Source of the DNA: Kordia zhangzhouensis | Lineage (GTDB): Bacteria > Bacteroidota > Bacteroidia > Flavobacteriales > Flavobacteriaceae | Length of the DNA stretch: 64,000 bases | Assembly (NCBI RefSeq): GCF_001005305.1 | Contig: NZ_LBMH01000005.1 | Coordinates: 62,001 to 126,000 of the forward strand | Direction of reading: 5' to 3' | In this document: piece by piece, positions 43,639 to 53,118 of the stretch | How positions within the stretch are numbered: position 1 is the stretch's first letter | Layout of the letters: every line of letters begins with the position of its first letter | Made by a program: the position numbers and the translations under genes | The notes under the pieces: generated by a model | Seen by the model: the letters and a program-made list of their open reading frames with translations, nothing else | Database searches by the model: none | Told to the model about the DNA's origin: nothing

Positions 43639-44742
43639 CTATTTGTTCGCTTCTTTTTTTCTTGCTTCAATTCTATCAACAGCAATACGCAATGCTGAGT
43701 AATGAGACGTAAGATCATTCTCATCAGAGTGCTTGAAAATTTCTAATGTCGTATTATAGATATTTTCTGTTTTACGCATAATCTCAGCCTTTCCATATCC
43801 TTCTAATTCGGCGTATACATTGATGATTCCTCCTGCGTTGATTAGGAAATCTGGTGCATAAGCAATACCTCTATCTCGTAACATCGCTCCATGCTTAATC
43901 TCATCCTTCAATTGATTGTTTGCAGCTCCTGCAATAACTTGTGCTTTTAACTTTGAAATACTATCGTCATTGATTGTAGCTCCTAGTGCACATGGCGCAT
44001 ATATATCCATTTCTTCAGCATAAATATCTGAACCTCTATAAATTGTTGCCCCATACGCCTTACTTACGGCTTGTAAACGCTCTTCGTTGATGTCTGCAAT
44101 TACAACATTCGCTCCTTCATTTGATAAATGTTCAACTAATGCTTCCCCTACATGACCGATTCCTTGTACATAAACCGTTTTGTCCTCTAATACATCCGAA
44201 CCAAACTTATATCTAGCAGCAGCTTTCATTCCCATAAAAACGCCATACGCTGTAATAGGAGAAGGATTTCCTGCGCCACCTCTAGACTCAGAAATTCCAG
44301 TTACGTAAGGAGTCACATCACGAACAATATCCATATCACTCGTTTCCATTCCTACATCTTCAGCAGTAATATAGCGTCCACTAAGAGAATGTACAAACTC
44401 TCCAAACTTACGCATTAATGCTGGTGTTTTTTGTGTTTTTGCATCACCAATAATTACGGCTTTTCCACCTCCAAGATTCAAACCAGTAATTGCTGACTTG
44501 AATGTCATACCACGAGACAAGCGCAATACATCATTTAGTGCTTCCCATTCATTTGTATACTGCCACATTCGCGTTCCTCCTAAAGCAGGTCCTAAAACTG
44601 TGTTATGGATTCCTATTATTGCTTTTAATCCTGTATCTTTGTCGTTACAAAAAACAACTTGTTCGTGATTATCAAATGATAGTTGACCAAAAACTGGATC
44701 TATCTTATGCAATTCGCTGGTGTTGATGACATCTGAAACCAT
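43639..44742 (-). CDS. leucine dehydrogenase (Glu/Leu/Phe/Val dehydrogenase family)
   Basis: I start at ATG 44742 (MVSDVINTSELHKIDPVFGQ), giving 367 residues; the longer frame runs through the promoter. The enzyme deaminates branched-chain amino acids with NAD. Motifs are LGPALGGTRMWQY near 48-60, the catalytic-lysine loop GLNLGGGKAVIIGDAKT near 85-101, and the NAD-binding VYVQGIGHVGEALVEHLSNE. Ending NVYAELEGYGKAEIMRKTEN fits the leucine/phenylalanine type. A role with HMG-CoA lyase in leucine breakdown is plausible. Confidence 0.93.
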   Translation of the reverse strand: MVSDVINTSELHKIDPVFGQLSFDNHEQVVFCNDKDTGLKAIIGIHNTVLGPALGGTRMWQYTNEWEALNDVLRLSRGMTFKSAITGLNLGGGKAVIIGDAKTQKTPALMRKFGEFVHSLSGRYITAEDVGMETSDMDIVRDVTPYVTGISESRGGAGNPSPITAYGVFMGMKAAARYKFGSDVLEDKTVYVQGIGHVGEALVEHLSNEGANVVIADINEERLQAVSKAYGATIYRGSDIYAEEMDIYAPCALGATINDDSISKLKAQVIAGAANNQLKDEIKHGAMLRDRGIAYAPDFLINAGGIINVYAELEGYGKAEIMRKTENIYNTTLEIFKHSDENDLTSHYSALRIAVDRIEARKKEANK

Positions 44743-44787
44743 ATAATATGTTATGTTACTTTTATATAATATATAAAAAATTGAGTG

Positions 44788-44817
44788 CAAAAATAGTGAT
44801 AATTCAAATGTATGCAA
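44788..44817 (-). promoter_or_regulatory. leucine dehydrogenase promoter
   Basis: On the minus strand a -33 TTG (44817-44815) and TATTTTTG (44795-44788) are 19 bases apart, a good match to the Bacteroidota promoter. The position rules out translation from the longer upstream frame and supports the start at 44742. Confidence 0.65.
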
Positions 44818-44885
44818 TAAACTTGTTGTTAAAATGAAGATTTTTCAAAATAGAGACTTAAAAAATAGCTAGGAATTACCGTTAC

Positions 44886-46640
44886 ATGAAAGAATTACAA
44901 CATTTAAATAAATACTTCATAAAGTATAAAGGAAAGTTACTTTTAGGAGTTATTATTACTATTATCGCACAAATATTTGCCCTTTTTACCCCAAAACTGA
45001 TTGGAAATTCACTTACAGAAGTCGAAAAGTATATTTCTGGAGAAATTACAGACCTTGCAATTGTAAAAAATGAACTATTAATTAACATATTGATTATTGT
45101 AGGTGCTTCTGCTCTAGCAGGATTTTTTACTTTTTTGATGCGACAAACAATTATCAATATTTCACGTTATATTGAATTTGATCTCAAAAATGAGGTCTAT
45201 CAACAATATCAAAATCTTTCTACAAATTTTTATAAGCAAAATCGAACTGGTGATTTGATGAATCGAATCAGCGAAGATGTTGGAAAAGTACGTATGTATG
45301 CCGGACCTGCCATTATGTACAGTATTCGTACCATTACACTTTTTGCGTGTTTAGTACCATTAATGTTTATTACAGCTCCCAAAGTTGCTATTTATACTTT
45401 AGTCCCGCTTCCTATTTTATCATTTCTAATCTATAAATTGAGCCGTGCTATCCAAAAAAGAAGCGCAATTGTTCAACAATTTTTATCAAAACTTTCCACA
45501 TTTACACAAGAATCGTTTTCTGGAGTTTCTGTGATTAAAGCCTATGGAATTGAACCACAAACTAAAGAAGCGTTTGATGAAATGGTTGTAGAAGGAAAAA
45601 ACAAAAACATGGATTTGGCTAAAGTTCAAGCATGGTTTTTCCCAATGATGATTTTACTCATTGGAGCGAGTAATATTTTGGTAATTTATATTGGCGGCAG
45701 ACAATTTATTAATGGAGATATTGAATTTGGTGTATTGGCTGAGTTTATTATGTATGTAAATATGCTTACATGGCCTGTCGCAACTATTGGATGGGTTACA
45801 TCTATTGTACAACAAGCTGAAGTGTCACAACAACGTATCAATGAATTTTTAAAAGTGAAACCAGAAATTCGAAATGAAGTAAAAGAAATTACACCTATTA
45901 AAGGTGACATTGAATTCAAAAATGTGTCGTTTACCTACGATGACACTAACATAACTGCTTTAAAAAATGTATCATTTTCTCTCTCTTCTGGAGAAACGTT
46001 GGCAATTGTTGGAAAAACAGGTTCTGGAAAAACAACAATATTAGACTTGATTAGCAGAATGTACGACACCAATCAAGGAAGTGTCGAAATTGACCAAACT
46101 CCTATCAAACAACTTAATTTAAATAGTTTACGACAAGCTATCAGTATAGTACCGCAAGACGCTTTCTTGTTCTCTGAAAGTATCAAAGAAAATATAAAAT
46201 TTGGCAAAGAAGATGCTACTGATGATGAAGTAATAGAAGCTGCCAAATTTGCCTCTGTCCACAATAATATCATCGGATTTAAAAAAGGATACGAAACAAT
46301 TCTTGGCGAACGAGGAATTACACTGAGTGGCGGACAAAAACAACGCGTGTCAATTGCAAGAGCCATTATTAAAAATCCTAATATTCTTTTATTGGACGAT
46401 TGTTTATCTGCAGTAGATACAGAAACAGAAGAAGAAATCCTTTCTAATATTGAACGTATTACAAAAAACAAAACAACTATCATTGTAAGTCACCGAATTT
46501 CCTCTGCTAAAAATGCAGACAAAATTCTGGTCCTAGACAACGGAAAAATTATTCAAAATGGAACTTATGATGAGCTTATTGAGCAAGAAGGTTACTTTAA
46601 AGAGCTTTATTTAAAACAGCTTTCCGAAAAAGATTTGTAA
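44886..46640 (+). CDS. ABC transporter, fused membrane and ATPase domains
   Basis: This 584-residue half transporter has six membrane helices (about 17-310) and a C-terminal ATPase domain. Walker A GKTGSGKTT lies near 376-384, the signature LSGGQKQR near 480 and Walker B NILLLDD near 500, followed by a switch His in IVSHRISS. It belongs to the MsbA/MDR-like exporter class and would work as a homodimer. The substrate is unknown. There is no C39 peptidase domain at the N-terminus, so it is not a GG-peptide processing exporter. Confidence 0.93.
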   Translation: MKELQHLNKYFIKYKGKLLLGVIITIIAQIFALFTPKLIGNSLTEVEKYISGEITDLAIVKNELLINILIIVGASALAGFFTFLMRQTIINISRYIEFDLKNEVYQQYQNLSTNFYKQNRTGDLMNRISEDVGKVRMYAGPAIMYSIRTITLFACLVPLMFITAPKVAIYTLVPLPILSFLIYKLSRAIQKRSAIVQQFLSKLSTFTQESFSGVSVIKAYGIEPQTKEAFDEMVVEGKNKNMDLAKVQAWFFPMMILLIGASNILVIYIGGRQFINGDIEFGVLAEFIMYVNMLTWPVATIGWVTSIVQQAEVSQQRINEFLKVKPEIRNEVKEITPIKGDIEFKNVSFTYDDTNITALKNVSFSLSSGETLAIVGKTGSGKTTILDLISRMYDTNQGSVEIDQTPIKQLNLNSLRQAISIVPQDAFLFSESIKENIKFGKEDATDDEVIEAAKFASVHNNIIGFKKGYETILGERGITLSGGQKQRVSIARAIIKNPNILLLDDCLSAVDTETEEEILSNIERITKNKTTIIVSHRISSAKNADKILVLDNGKIIQNGTYDELIEQEGYFKELYLKQLSEKDL

Positions 46641-46720
46641 AATTTTGTTGTTCAGTTAATTTTTTTTTTACATTTTTGAGGGAGATTAACAAACAACTAA
46701 AATTTTTAGAAAAAGGGATT

Positions 46721-47098
46721 ATGAGTGAAAAAGAATTACTAGAGAAAGAAGAAATTTTCTCTAAGGTATTGAGGGCAGGAAGGAGAACTTATTTCTTTGA
46801 TGTCAGAGCTACCAAAGCTGGCGATTATTACCTAACCATTACAGAAAGCAAAAAATTCACAAACGACGACGGGTCTTTCCACTACAAAAAACACAAAATT
46901 TATCTTTATAAAGAAGATTTCTCAGCATTTACGGAAATTTTGGACGAAATGACTGGTTATATTGTTGATGAAAAAGGGGAAGAAGTAATTTCTGAACGTC
47001 ACCAAAAAGATTTTAAAAGAGAATATAGTTTAGATGAATCATCTGATCAAGACTCCAATATTGAAAGTTTTACAGATGTGAATTTTGAAGATATTTAA
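46721..47098 (+). CDS. PUR-alpha-like DUF3276 protein
   Basis: I start at ATG 46721 (MSEKELLEKEEIFSKVLRAG), preceded by a good AAAGGGA ribosome-binding site; the longer frame uses TTG. The 125-residue product is a Bacteroidota DUF3276 (PUR family DNA/RNA-binding) protein: RTYFFDVRATKAGDYYLTIT near 19-38, HYKKHKIYLYKEDFSAF after that, then an acidic tail. Single-strand nucleic-acid binding is inferred from the family fold. Confidence 0.92.
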   Translation: MSEKELLEKEEIFSKVLRAGRRTYFFDVRATKAGDYYLTITESKKFTNDDGSFHYKKHKIYLYKEDFSAFTEILDEMTGYIVDEKGEEVISERHQKDFKREYSLDESSDQDSNIESFTDVNFEDI

Positions 47099-47124
47099 TC
47101 ATACCACAACCAACCCAAAACCCA

Positions 47125-47159
47125 AAAAAGCCACTTTACATTATCGTAAGTGGCTTTTT
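47125..47159 (+). terminator. terminator after the DUF3276 gene
   Basis: AAAAAGCCACTT and AAGTGGCTTTTT flank a partly paired TAC/GTA loop, 25 bases beyond the DUF3276 stop. Confidence 0.85.
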
Positions 47160-47216
47160 ACTTATGTACTAAATGTCAAAAATTAGTATTATTCTTTATG
47201 TCGTTATACTAACATT

Positions 47217-47243
47217 AAAAAAAGCTACGGTTGCGTAGCTTTT
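47217..47243 (-). terminator. terminator after the ferredoxin gene
   Basis: On the minus strand AAAAGCTACG and CGTAGCTTTT form a 10-bp stem with a 4-base loop and a T tail, about 45 bases beyond the ferredoxin stop. Confidence 0.85.
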
Positions 47244-47289
47244 CAATATTTTTATTTAAGAAAATTATTAATCTAAAAACAACATAACA

Positions 47290-47643
47290 TTAGTCTTCTG
47301 GATGCATAAATGCTTGTTTAGATAACAATTCTTCTTCTGTTTCTACAACATCTTCATCTGGCACACAACAATCAACTGGGCAAACAGCTGCACATTGTGG
47401 TTCCTCATGAAATCCTTTACATTCTGTACATTTATCAGGAACAATGTAATAAATTTCATCTGAAATAGGTTCTTGTGCTTCTTCTGCATCTACAGCTTTT
47501 CCATTAGGTAATACCACTTTTCCTTCAAGAGAAGTTCCATCAGCATAACGCCAATCATCTGCTCCTTCATAAATTGCAGTATTAGGGCATTCTGGTTCAC
47601 ATGCGCCACAGTTGATACATTCGTCGGTTATAATTATTGCCAT
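47290..47643 (-). CDS. 4Fe-4S dicluster ferredoxin
   Basis: This 117-residue ferredoxin carries two 4Fe-4S motifs. The first is CINCGACEPECP near 9-20; the second, CTECKGFHEEPQCAAVCPVD near 72-91, has a longer loop between the second and third Cys. This Alvin-type spacing occurs in many bacterial ferredoxins. A ~50-residue insertion separates the motifs. It donates electrons in the cytoplasm; the partner is unknown. It is transcribed divergently from the acyl-CoA reductase gene. Confidence 0.93.
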   Translation of the reverse strand: MAIIITDECINCGACEPECPNTAIYEGADDWRYADGTSLEGKVVLPNGKAVDAEEAQEPISDEIYYIVPDKCTECKGFHEEPQCAAVCPVDCCVPDEDVVETEEELLSKQAFMHPED

Positions 47644-47741
47644 TTTTTCTTCGTTTCGTTTACAATCTTATTACAATCTACCACGTATGCGGTAAAAGTT
47701 TCATAAATTCGCCAAAAATTAATTATTGGCTGATACTTTTA

Positions 47742-47773
47742 CAAAAATAACGCCAAAACTATTCATAAACAAA
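47742..47773 (-). promoter_or_regulatory. ferredoxin promoter
   Basis: On the minus strand TTTG (47773-47770) and TATTTTTG (47749-47742) are spaced by 20 bases, matching the Bacteroidota -33/-7 pattern, with a leader of about 95 bases before the ferredoxin ATG. Confidence 0.6.
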
Positions 47774-47778
47774 TTCAG

Positions 47779-48837
47779 ATGACTTTAGCAGAAAGAATTA
47801 ACGCTTTTGTAAAACTTAGTGATTTTTTAAGGCAATTTTCAACTGAAAATTTAATTCCGCAAGCAGAAATTGCATACAATGATCTTTTTTTTGAAGGTAT
47901 GAGACATCAACTCAAACTTGCTGAAGAGCATAATAGTTGGTTTACCAAAGAAAATCTACGCTTTGCTATTGCAAATTGGGCAAATGCATTGCAAAAAGAA
48001 TCGCTAGAATCATGGACACAAAATTATGATATACATGCTATTACTTCTAAAAAAGTAGCAATTATCATGGCAGGAAATATTCCATTGGTAGGATTTCACG
48101 ATTTTTTATCTGTATTAATTGCAGGTCATGAAGTATTAGTTAAGCAGTCATCAAATGATAAGCATCTTCTTCCCTATTTAGCTAAGTATTTAGAATATGT
48201 TGAACCAAAATTTAAAGGAAAAATTTCTTTTACAGAAGAAAAACTAACTGATTTTGAAGCAGTAATTGCTACTGGAAGCAACAATACTGCACGTTATTTT
48301 GAATACTATTTTAAAGACAAGCCAAGTATCATTCGAAAAAACAGAAACTCTGTTGCCATCCTAACAGGAAACGAAACCACTGAACAACTAGAAGGATTAA
48401 GTGATGATATTTTCACATACTTTGGCTTAGGCTGTCGCAGTGTTTCCAAACTTTTTGTTCCAAGAGATTATAATTTTGATGCCTTTTTTCAAGCAATGTA
48501 CTCCAAAAGTAATATTATGGACAATGCGAAATACGCTAATAACTACGATTACAACAAAGCAGTCTATTTAATGAGTTTATTCGATATTTTAGAAAATGGT
48601 TTTTTGATGATTAAAGAAGATACGCAATATGCGTCACCAATAGCCACCGTTTTTTATGAATATTACGACAATCTTGATTCATTACAAGAAAAATTAACCT
48701 TAGAAGAAGAATCTATTCAATGTGTTGTTGCAGATTTAAACCTTACAAATGAGGTTAAATTTGGACAAACTCAACATCCACAATTATATGATTACGCTGA
48801 TGGTGTAGATACTTTACAATTTCTCACAAATTTGTGA
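47779..48837 (+). CDS. acyl-CoA reductase (LuxC-like)
   Basis: This 352-residue protein belongs to the acyl-CoA reductase/LuxC group of aldehyde dehydrogenases: KKVAIIMAGNIPLVGFHDFL near 94-113, IIRKNRNSVAILTGNET near 187-203, and TYFGLGCRSVSKLFVP with catalytic Cys near 218. Such enzymes reduce acyl-CoA to aldehyde. There are no luxA/B/D/E genes, so bioluminescence is not implied. Its place between ferredoxin and serC-serA is usual in Flavobacteriaceae; physiological role unknown. Confidence 0.9.
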   Translation: MTLAERINAFVKLSDFLRQFSTENLIPQAEIAYNDLFFEGMRHQLKLAEEHNSWFTKENLRFAIANWANALQKESLESWTQNYDIHAITSKKVAIIMAGNIPLVGFHDFLSVLIAGHEVLVKQSSNDKHLLPYLAKYLEYVEPKFKGKISFTEEKLTDFEAVIATGSNNTARYFEYYFKDKPSIIRKNRNSVAILTGNETTEQLEGLSDDIFTYFGLGCRSVSKLFVPRDYNFDAFFQAMYSKSNIMDNAKYANNYDYNKAVYLMSLFDILENGFLMIKEDTQYASPIATVFYEYYDNLDSLQEKLTLEEESIQCVVADLNLTNEVKFGQTQHPQLYDYADGVDTLQFLTNL

Positions 48838-48923
48838 CAAAATATTTAGCACTTTCATAACAACAATTCGTTCATAATTTAGCAACTTTGTATATCAAAA
48901 CAACACACGACAAACCTTAAAAG

Positions 48924-49988
48924 ATGAAAAAACATAACTTTAGCGCTGGTCCTTGTATACTACCACAAGAAGTTCTTCAAAAAGCTTCTGAAGCAATTAT
49001 AAATTTTAATAATGATAATCTCTCTTTAATTGAAATATCACACCGAAGCAAACCATTTGTCAATGTAATGGAAAAAGCTCGTAGTTTGGCTTTGGAATTG
49101 CTCGGTTTGGAAGGAAAAGGATATCAAGCATTATTTTTACAAGGTGGGGCAAGTACTCAATTTTTGATGAGTGCTTATAATCTACTAGAAACGAAAGCTG
49201 CATATTTAAATACAGGAACTTGGAGTGATAAAGCCATTAAAGAAGCTAAATTATTTGGTGAAATTGTAGAAGTTGCTTCTTCAAAAGATAAAAACTTTAC
49301 ATACATTCCTAAAGACTATACGATTCCTTCAGATGCTGATTACTTTCACTGCACTAGTAACAATACTATTTTTGGAACACAAATGAAGCATTTTCCAAAA
49401 ACAAATGTTCCTGTAGTTTGTGATATGAGTTCTGATATTTTCTCGCGTCAGCTTGATTTTTCAAAATTCGATTTAATTTATGCTGGTGCTCAAAAAAATA
49501 TGGGCCCTGCTGGTGCTACATTAGTTGTTGTAAAGGAAGAAACCTTAGGAAAAGTAAGCAGAACAATACCTTCTATGCTTAATTATCAAGTACACATAAG
49601 TAAAGATAGTATGTTTAATACACCTCCCGTTTTTCCTGTATATGTATCGATGCTAACGTTAGAATGGCTAAAAAACTTAGGAGGAATTGCGGCTATCGAA
49701 AAGATAAACGAACAAAAAGCTGCTTTACTATACGGAGAAATTGATCGAAATCCGTTATTTAATGGAGTTGTTGCCACAGAAGACCGAAGTCATATGAATG
49801 CTACATTTACTTTAGCAACAGATGAACTAAAAGATACATTTGACACAATGTGGAAAGAAGCTGGTGTCAATGGGCTTAATGGACACCGAAGTGTTGGAGG
49901 TTATAGAGCTTCTATGTACAATGCGCTTCCACTAGAAAGTGTACAAGTACTAGTTGACGTAATGCAACAACTCGAAAAGAGAGCCTAA
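48924..49988 (+). CDS. serC: phosphoserine aminotransferase
   Basis: This 354-residue PLP enzyme converts 3-phosphohydroxypyruvate to phosphoserine. Opening NFSAGPCILPQEVLQKASEA, phosphate/PLP-binding LFLQGGASTQFLMSAYNLLE, PLP-lysine segment YAGAQKNMGPAGATLVVVKE near 185-204, and the C-terminal GLNGHRSVGGYRASMYNALP are all present. It is followed after 40 bases by serA, the preceding step of the pathway. Confidence 0.96.
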   Translation: MKKHNFSAGPCILPQEVLQKASEAIINFNNDNLSLIEISHRSKPFVNVMEKARSLALELLGLEGKGYQALFLQGGASTQFLMSAYNLLETKAAYLNTGTWSDKAIKEAKLFGEIVEVASSKDKNFTYIPKDYTIPSDADYFHCTSNNTIFGTQMKHFPKTNVPVVCDMSSDIFSRQLDFSKFDLIYAGAQKNMGPAGATLVVVKEETLGKVSRTIPSMLNYQVHISKDSMFNTPPVFPVYVSMLTLEWLKNLGGIAAIEKINEQKAALLYGEIDRNPLFNGVVATEDRSHMNATFTLATDELKDTFDTMWKEAGVNGLNGHRSVGGYRASMYNALPLESVQVLVDVMQQLEKRA

Positions 49989-50028
49989 AAAACTATCAAT
50001 CATTCAAATTTTAAATTTTCCATTATCC

Positions 50029-50988
50029 ATGAAAATATTAGCAAACGACGGAATTTCTCAAAGTGGAATTGACGCGTTAGAAAAAGACGGTTTCGAAGTA
50101 ATAACTACAAAAGTTGCGCAAGAACAACTTATCAAGTATATAAACGAACATAAAATCAACGTACTCTTAGTACGCAGCGCTACAAAAGTTCGTAAAGACA
50201 TTATAGATGCTTGTGAAAGCTTAAAAATTATTGGCCGTGGTGGTGTTGGAATGGATAATATTGATGTTGAGTACGCTCGTTCCAAAGGAATTCATGTAAT
50301 TAACACACCTGCAGCTTCATCGAGTTCTGTGGCCGAATTGGTTTTTGGTCACTTATTTAATGGAGTTCGATTTTTACATGACGCAAACAGAAATATGCCT
50401 TTAGAAGGTGATTCACGTTTTAAAGAACTCAAAAAAGCATATGCTAAAGGAACTGAATTACGAGGAAAAACTCTCGGAATTATCGGTTTTGGCCGTATTG
50501 GTCGTGAAGTAGCTAAAATTGCCCTAGGGTTAGGAATGAAGGTAATTGCTTCAGATAAATTCATTGGAAAAGCAACGGTAAAAGTAGATTTTTACAACGG
50601 ACAATATATCAACGTCGAAATTGAAACAGAACCGGTAGAAGACGTTTTACAACATGCGGATTTTATTACGTTACATGTTCCTGCTCAAAAAGAATACATT
50701 ATCGGTAAAAAAGAAATAGAACGCATGAAAGACGGTGCAGGAATTGTCAATGCTGCACGAGGAGGAATCATTGATGAAGTTGCTCTAATTGATGCATTGG
50801 ATAGTGGAAAATTGAGTTTTGCTGGTTTGGATGTGTTTGAAAACGAGCCAACACCTGCTATCAAAGTATTAATGAATCCTAATGTTTCTTTAACGCCACA
50901 TATTGGTGCTGCTACAAATGAAGCACAAGATAGAATTGGATTGGAATTAGCTGATCAAATCAGTTCGCTCCTAAAAACAGAAAAATAA
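50029..50988 (+). CDS. serA: D-3-phosphoglycerate dehydrogenase, short form
   Basis: This 319-residue 2-hydroxyacid dehydrogenase is the first step of serine synthesis. The NAD-binding motif is GIIGFGRIGREVAKIALGLG near 149-168; catalytic His lies in LTPHIGAATNEAQD near 287. No ACT domain or intervening domain is present, so serine feedback through ACT is not expected. A related 2-hydroxyacid dehydrogenase role is possible, but the neighbouring serC supports serA. Confidence 0.92.
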   Translation: MKILANDGISQSGIDALEKDGFEVITTKVAQEQLIKYINEHKINVLLVRSATKVRKDIIDACESLKIIGRGGVGMDNIDVEYARSKGIHVINTPAASSSSVAELVFGHLFNGVRFLHDANRNMPLEGDSRFKELKKAYAKGTELRGKTLGIIGFGRIGREVAKIALGLGMKVIASDKFIGKATVKVDFYNGQYINVEIETEPVEDVLQHADFITLHVPAQKEYIIGKKEIERMKDGAGIVNAARGGIIDEVALIDALDSGKLSFAGLDVFENEPTPAIKVLMNPNVSLTPHIGAATNEAQDRIGLELADQISSLLKTEK

Positions 50989-51131
50989 GAGCTCATTAAA
51001 AGAGTCTTTTTAAAAAAGAGATTATCTGAAAAACAAGTTTTTACAAAGATTAGATTAACACTAATCATATGTCTAATGAAGACAGAGATATTGTAAAAAT
51101 TAATTCAGATACCCTCTTTTTTTAGTTTTTA

Positions 51132-51165
51132 TTTGTTAAAAAAATCCGTTTAACAGATATTTTTG
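51132..51165 (+). promoter_or_regulatory. promoter of the DUF937 gene
   Basis: TTTG (51132-51135) and TATTTTTG (51158-51165) are separated by 22 bases. The leader to the ATG at 51269 would be about 100 bases. Confidence 0.55.
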
Positions 51166-51268
51166 CATTTCGTAAGAATCTTAAAAAAAATGCAAACACT
51201 GTTTTACTTCCTTGTAGAATATTCCTATCTTGTTTTCAGATTATTAACAATAAATACCATTTAGAAAA

Positions 51269-51931
51269 ATGTCTGGAATTTTAGATTTATTAAATAGCGA
51301 CTTAGGACAGCAAATTATTGGAGGAGTCAGCAATGAAGTTGGAGAAGATAAAAGCAAAACAGCTTCTGTTCTTAGTATGGCTTTGCCTGTACTTATGGGC
51401 GCTATGAAAAGAAACGCAAGTTCTCCTGAAGGAGCTGAAGGATTGAACAGAGCGTTAGAGAACAAACACGACGGAAGTATTTTAGATAACCTAGGAAGTT
51501 TATTCGGTGGTGGTGTAAACCAAGAAGTAAAAGATGATGGTGATGGAATTTTACGTCACGTATTGGGAGATCGTAGACAAAATGTAGAAAATGCAATTAG
51601 TAAGCAATCTGGAATGGATACGTCTTCTATTACTAACATTTTAAAAGTAGCTGCTCCAATATTAATGGGAGTTTTAGGAAAACAAAAACGTCAACAAAAT
51701 GTACAAAGTTCAAATGGTCTTGGAGACCTTCTTGGTGGATTACTTGGCGGAGGATCTAATCAAGCTCCTCAACAACAAAGTTTTATCGAGTCAATTTTAG
51801 ATGCTGACAATGATGGAAGCGTAATTGATGATATTGCGGGTATGTTTTTTAAAGGAAATGACAAAAACAGCGGTAGCGGTAAAAGTGGCGGACTTGGAGG
51901 TTTGCTAGGTGGATTATTTGGAGGTAAATAA
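51269..51931 (+). CDS. DUF937 protein
   Basis: This 220-residue protein matches DUF937: SGILDLLNSDLGQQIIGGVS at the start, then VLSMALPVLMGAMKRNASSP near 31-50 and ITNILKVAAPILMGVLGKQK near 118-137. It ends in glycine/leucine-rich tracts (LGGLLGGGSN, GGLGGLLGGLFGG). It has no signal peptide and its function is unknown. It has its own promoter and terminator. Confidence 0.9.
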   Translation: MSGILDLLNSDLGQQIIGGVSNEVGEDKSKTASVLSMALPVLMGAMKRNASSPEGAEGLNRALENKHDGSILDNLGSLFGGGVNQEVKDDGDGILRHVLGDRRQNVENAISKQSGMDTSSITNILKVAAPILMGVLGKQKRQQNVQSSNGLGDLLGGLLGGGSNQAPQQQSFIESILDADNDGSVIDDIAGMFFKGNDKNSGSGKSGGLGGLLGGLFGGK

Positions 51932-51953
51932 TCCTCTAAAAAATATACAAACT

Positions 51954-51989
51954 AAAAAAGCATTGACGAAAGTTGATGCTTTTTTTTTA
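51954..51989 (+). terminator. terminator after the DUF937 gene
   Basis: AAAAAGCAT...GAC pairs with GT..ATGCTTTTT (two weak pairs inside the stem), followed by eight T. Confidence 0.8.
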
Positions 51990-52117
51990 TGGTTTTTTAC
52001 AACGTTTATAAAATCTCGCTAATTGAGGTATAACAGTTCCTCATTGTTACGCATAGTTCACCCAACTTCACTAGACAACTCTTTAAAATATCGTATCTTT
52101 ATATCAAATGATTTTAT

Positions 52118-52552
52118 ATGAAAAAAGTTCTCTTTCTATTGGTCTTAACAGGAAGTATCGTCTATTCTTGTACGGGGCAAAGAAAAACAATCACTAAAAA
52201 ATCAGACGATATCACAAAAATATCTGATACGATTCGCATAGTAAATGAAGAGTTAGAATACGAAATTATCATTTTTGAGCCTGGTTTCAGCGCTTGGATG
52301 CAAAGTTATGCACGACCAAGACAATATTACTCTCAAAACTTTTTAGAAACAAGAAATCGTGTGTATGTCACTGAATGGAATCAGCGTGTCATTCAACCTT
52401 CACGCTACAATAATTCACTGTACCAACAAGAAATCAATTATCAGCCAAATGTAGATTACGGATATGAAGTAAACTATCAACTGTATTACTATTTTGTATT
52501 CTTTCAACAGAAATACGATCAAAAACTTGCGGTATTTCCTGTTCGGATTTAA
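52118..52552 (+). CDS. DUF6146-type lipoprotein
   Basis: This 144-residue lipoprotein (VLTGSIVYSCTGQRK, Cys18) resembles DUF6146 proteins of Flavobacteriaceae: EPGFSAWMQSYARPRQYYSQ near 52-71, RNRVYVTEWNQRVIQPSRYN near 76-95, and a Tyr-rich C-terminus (YGYEVNYQLYYYFVFFQQKY). Function is unknown. The name is from memory of the family pattern, without a search. Confidence 0.75.
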   Translation: MKKVLFLLVLTGSIVYSCTGQRKTITKKSDDITKISDTIRIVNEELEYEIIIFEPGFSAWMQSYARPRQYYSQNFLETRNRVYVTEWNQRVIQPSRYNNSLYQQEINYQPNVDYGYEVNYQLYYYFVFFQQKYDQKLAVFPVRI

Positions 52553-52565
52553 AAAGTAAGTTGTG

Positions 52566-52573
52566 TATCTTTG
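52566..52573 (+). promoter_or_regulatory. candidate -7 box of the DUF6787-like gene
   Basis: TATCTTTG is an exact TAnnTTTG, 17 bases before the ATG at 52591 and 13 bases after the upstream stop. No clear -33 element. Confidence 0.4.
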
Positions 52574-52590
52574 CTCCGAAAATTTAGCAA

Positions 52591-53118
52591 ATGAACACAT
52601 TTAAAGAACGTTGGGAAATAAAAAACAACTGGCAACTAATCTTTCCTTTTTTAGGAATCACAGCGTTACTTTATACTGCATACCTTTTTTCAAAAAAAAT
52701 CATTCGTACTTTCATTGATCGACAAGAATACAAACTACTTTATTATATCGTAGTCCTATTGGCGGTCATTATATTCTTTTATGGTATGCTACGTTTCTTT
52801 CTCTGGTGTTTTAAGAAACTAGAACACAAATGGGTAACCAATTATCGTTGGGAAATGATTGCAATTTTTCTTGTATTTGCACTTACAGGAACAAGTTCTG
52901 TACGAATTGCTAAACCTTTGTTAGAATGGATTGGATTTACACGAATTATCTTTCCTGAAGGCTTTTTAGGTGGTTTTTTATATTGGATGATTCGCATCAT
53001 TATCATCCTTCCATTATACCAAATATTGTTAATTATTTTTGGAACCTTGTTTGGACAATTCAAATTTTTCTGGGAATTTGAAAAGAAAATGCTCCGACGC
53101 ATGAAACTTATCAAATAA
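52591..53118 (+). CDS. DUF6787-like membrane protein
   Basis: This 175-residue protein has about four membrane helices. It resembles DUF6787 proteins, with the motif FKERWEIKNNWQLIFPFLGI at the start and YRWEMIAIFLVFALTGTSSV near 84-103. The two motifs look like each other, so the protein may be an internal duplication. It ends LRRMKLIK. It meets the convergent 101-residue gene head to tail with no gap. Function unknown. Confidence 0.7.
   Translation: MNTFKERWEIKNNWQLIFPFLGITALLYTAYLFSKKIIRTFIDRQEYKLLYYIVVLLAVIIFFYGMLRFFLWCFKKLEHKWVTNYRWEMIAIFLVFALTGTSSVRIAKPLLEWIGFTRIIFPEGFLGGFLYWMIRIIIILPLYQILLIIFGTLFGQFKFFWEFEKKMLRRMKLIK

Noticed and set aside
44743-44817. Longer 392-residue start for leucine dehydrogenase
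   Set aside because: The extra 25 codons cross a well-formed -33/-7 promoter and the protein family starts at the later ATG.
44886-46640. Dedicated exporter of the GG-leader peptides
   Set aside because: The ABC protein lacks an N-terminal C39 peptidase domain and is 8-35 kb from the precursors; no evidence links them.
47779-48837. Bioluminescence (lux) locus, because of a LuxC-like reductase
   Set aside because: No luxA, luxB, luxD or luxE is present; neighbours are ferredoxin and serine-biosynthesis genes, a common arrangement in Flavobacteriaceae.
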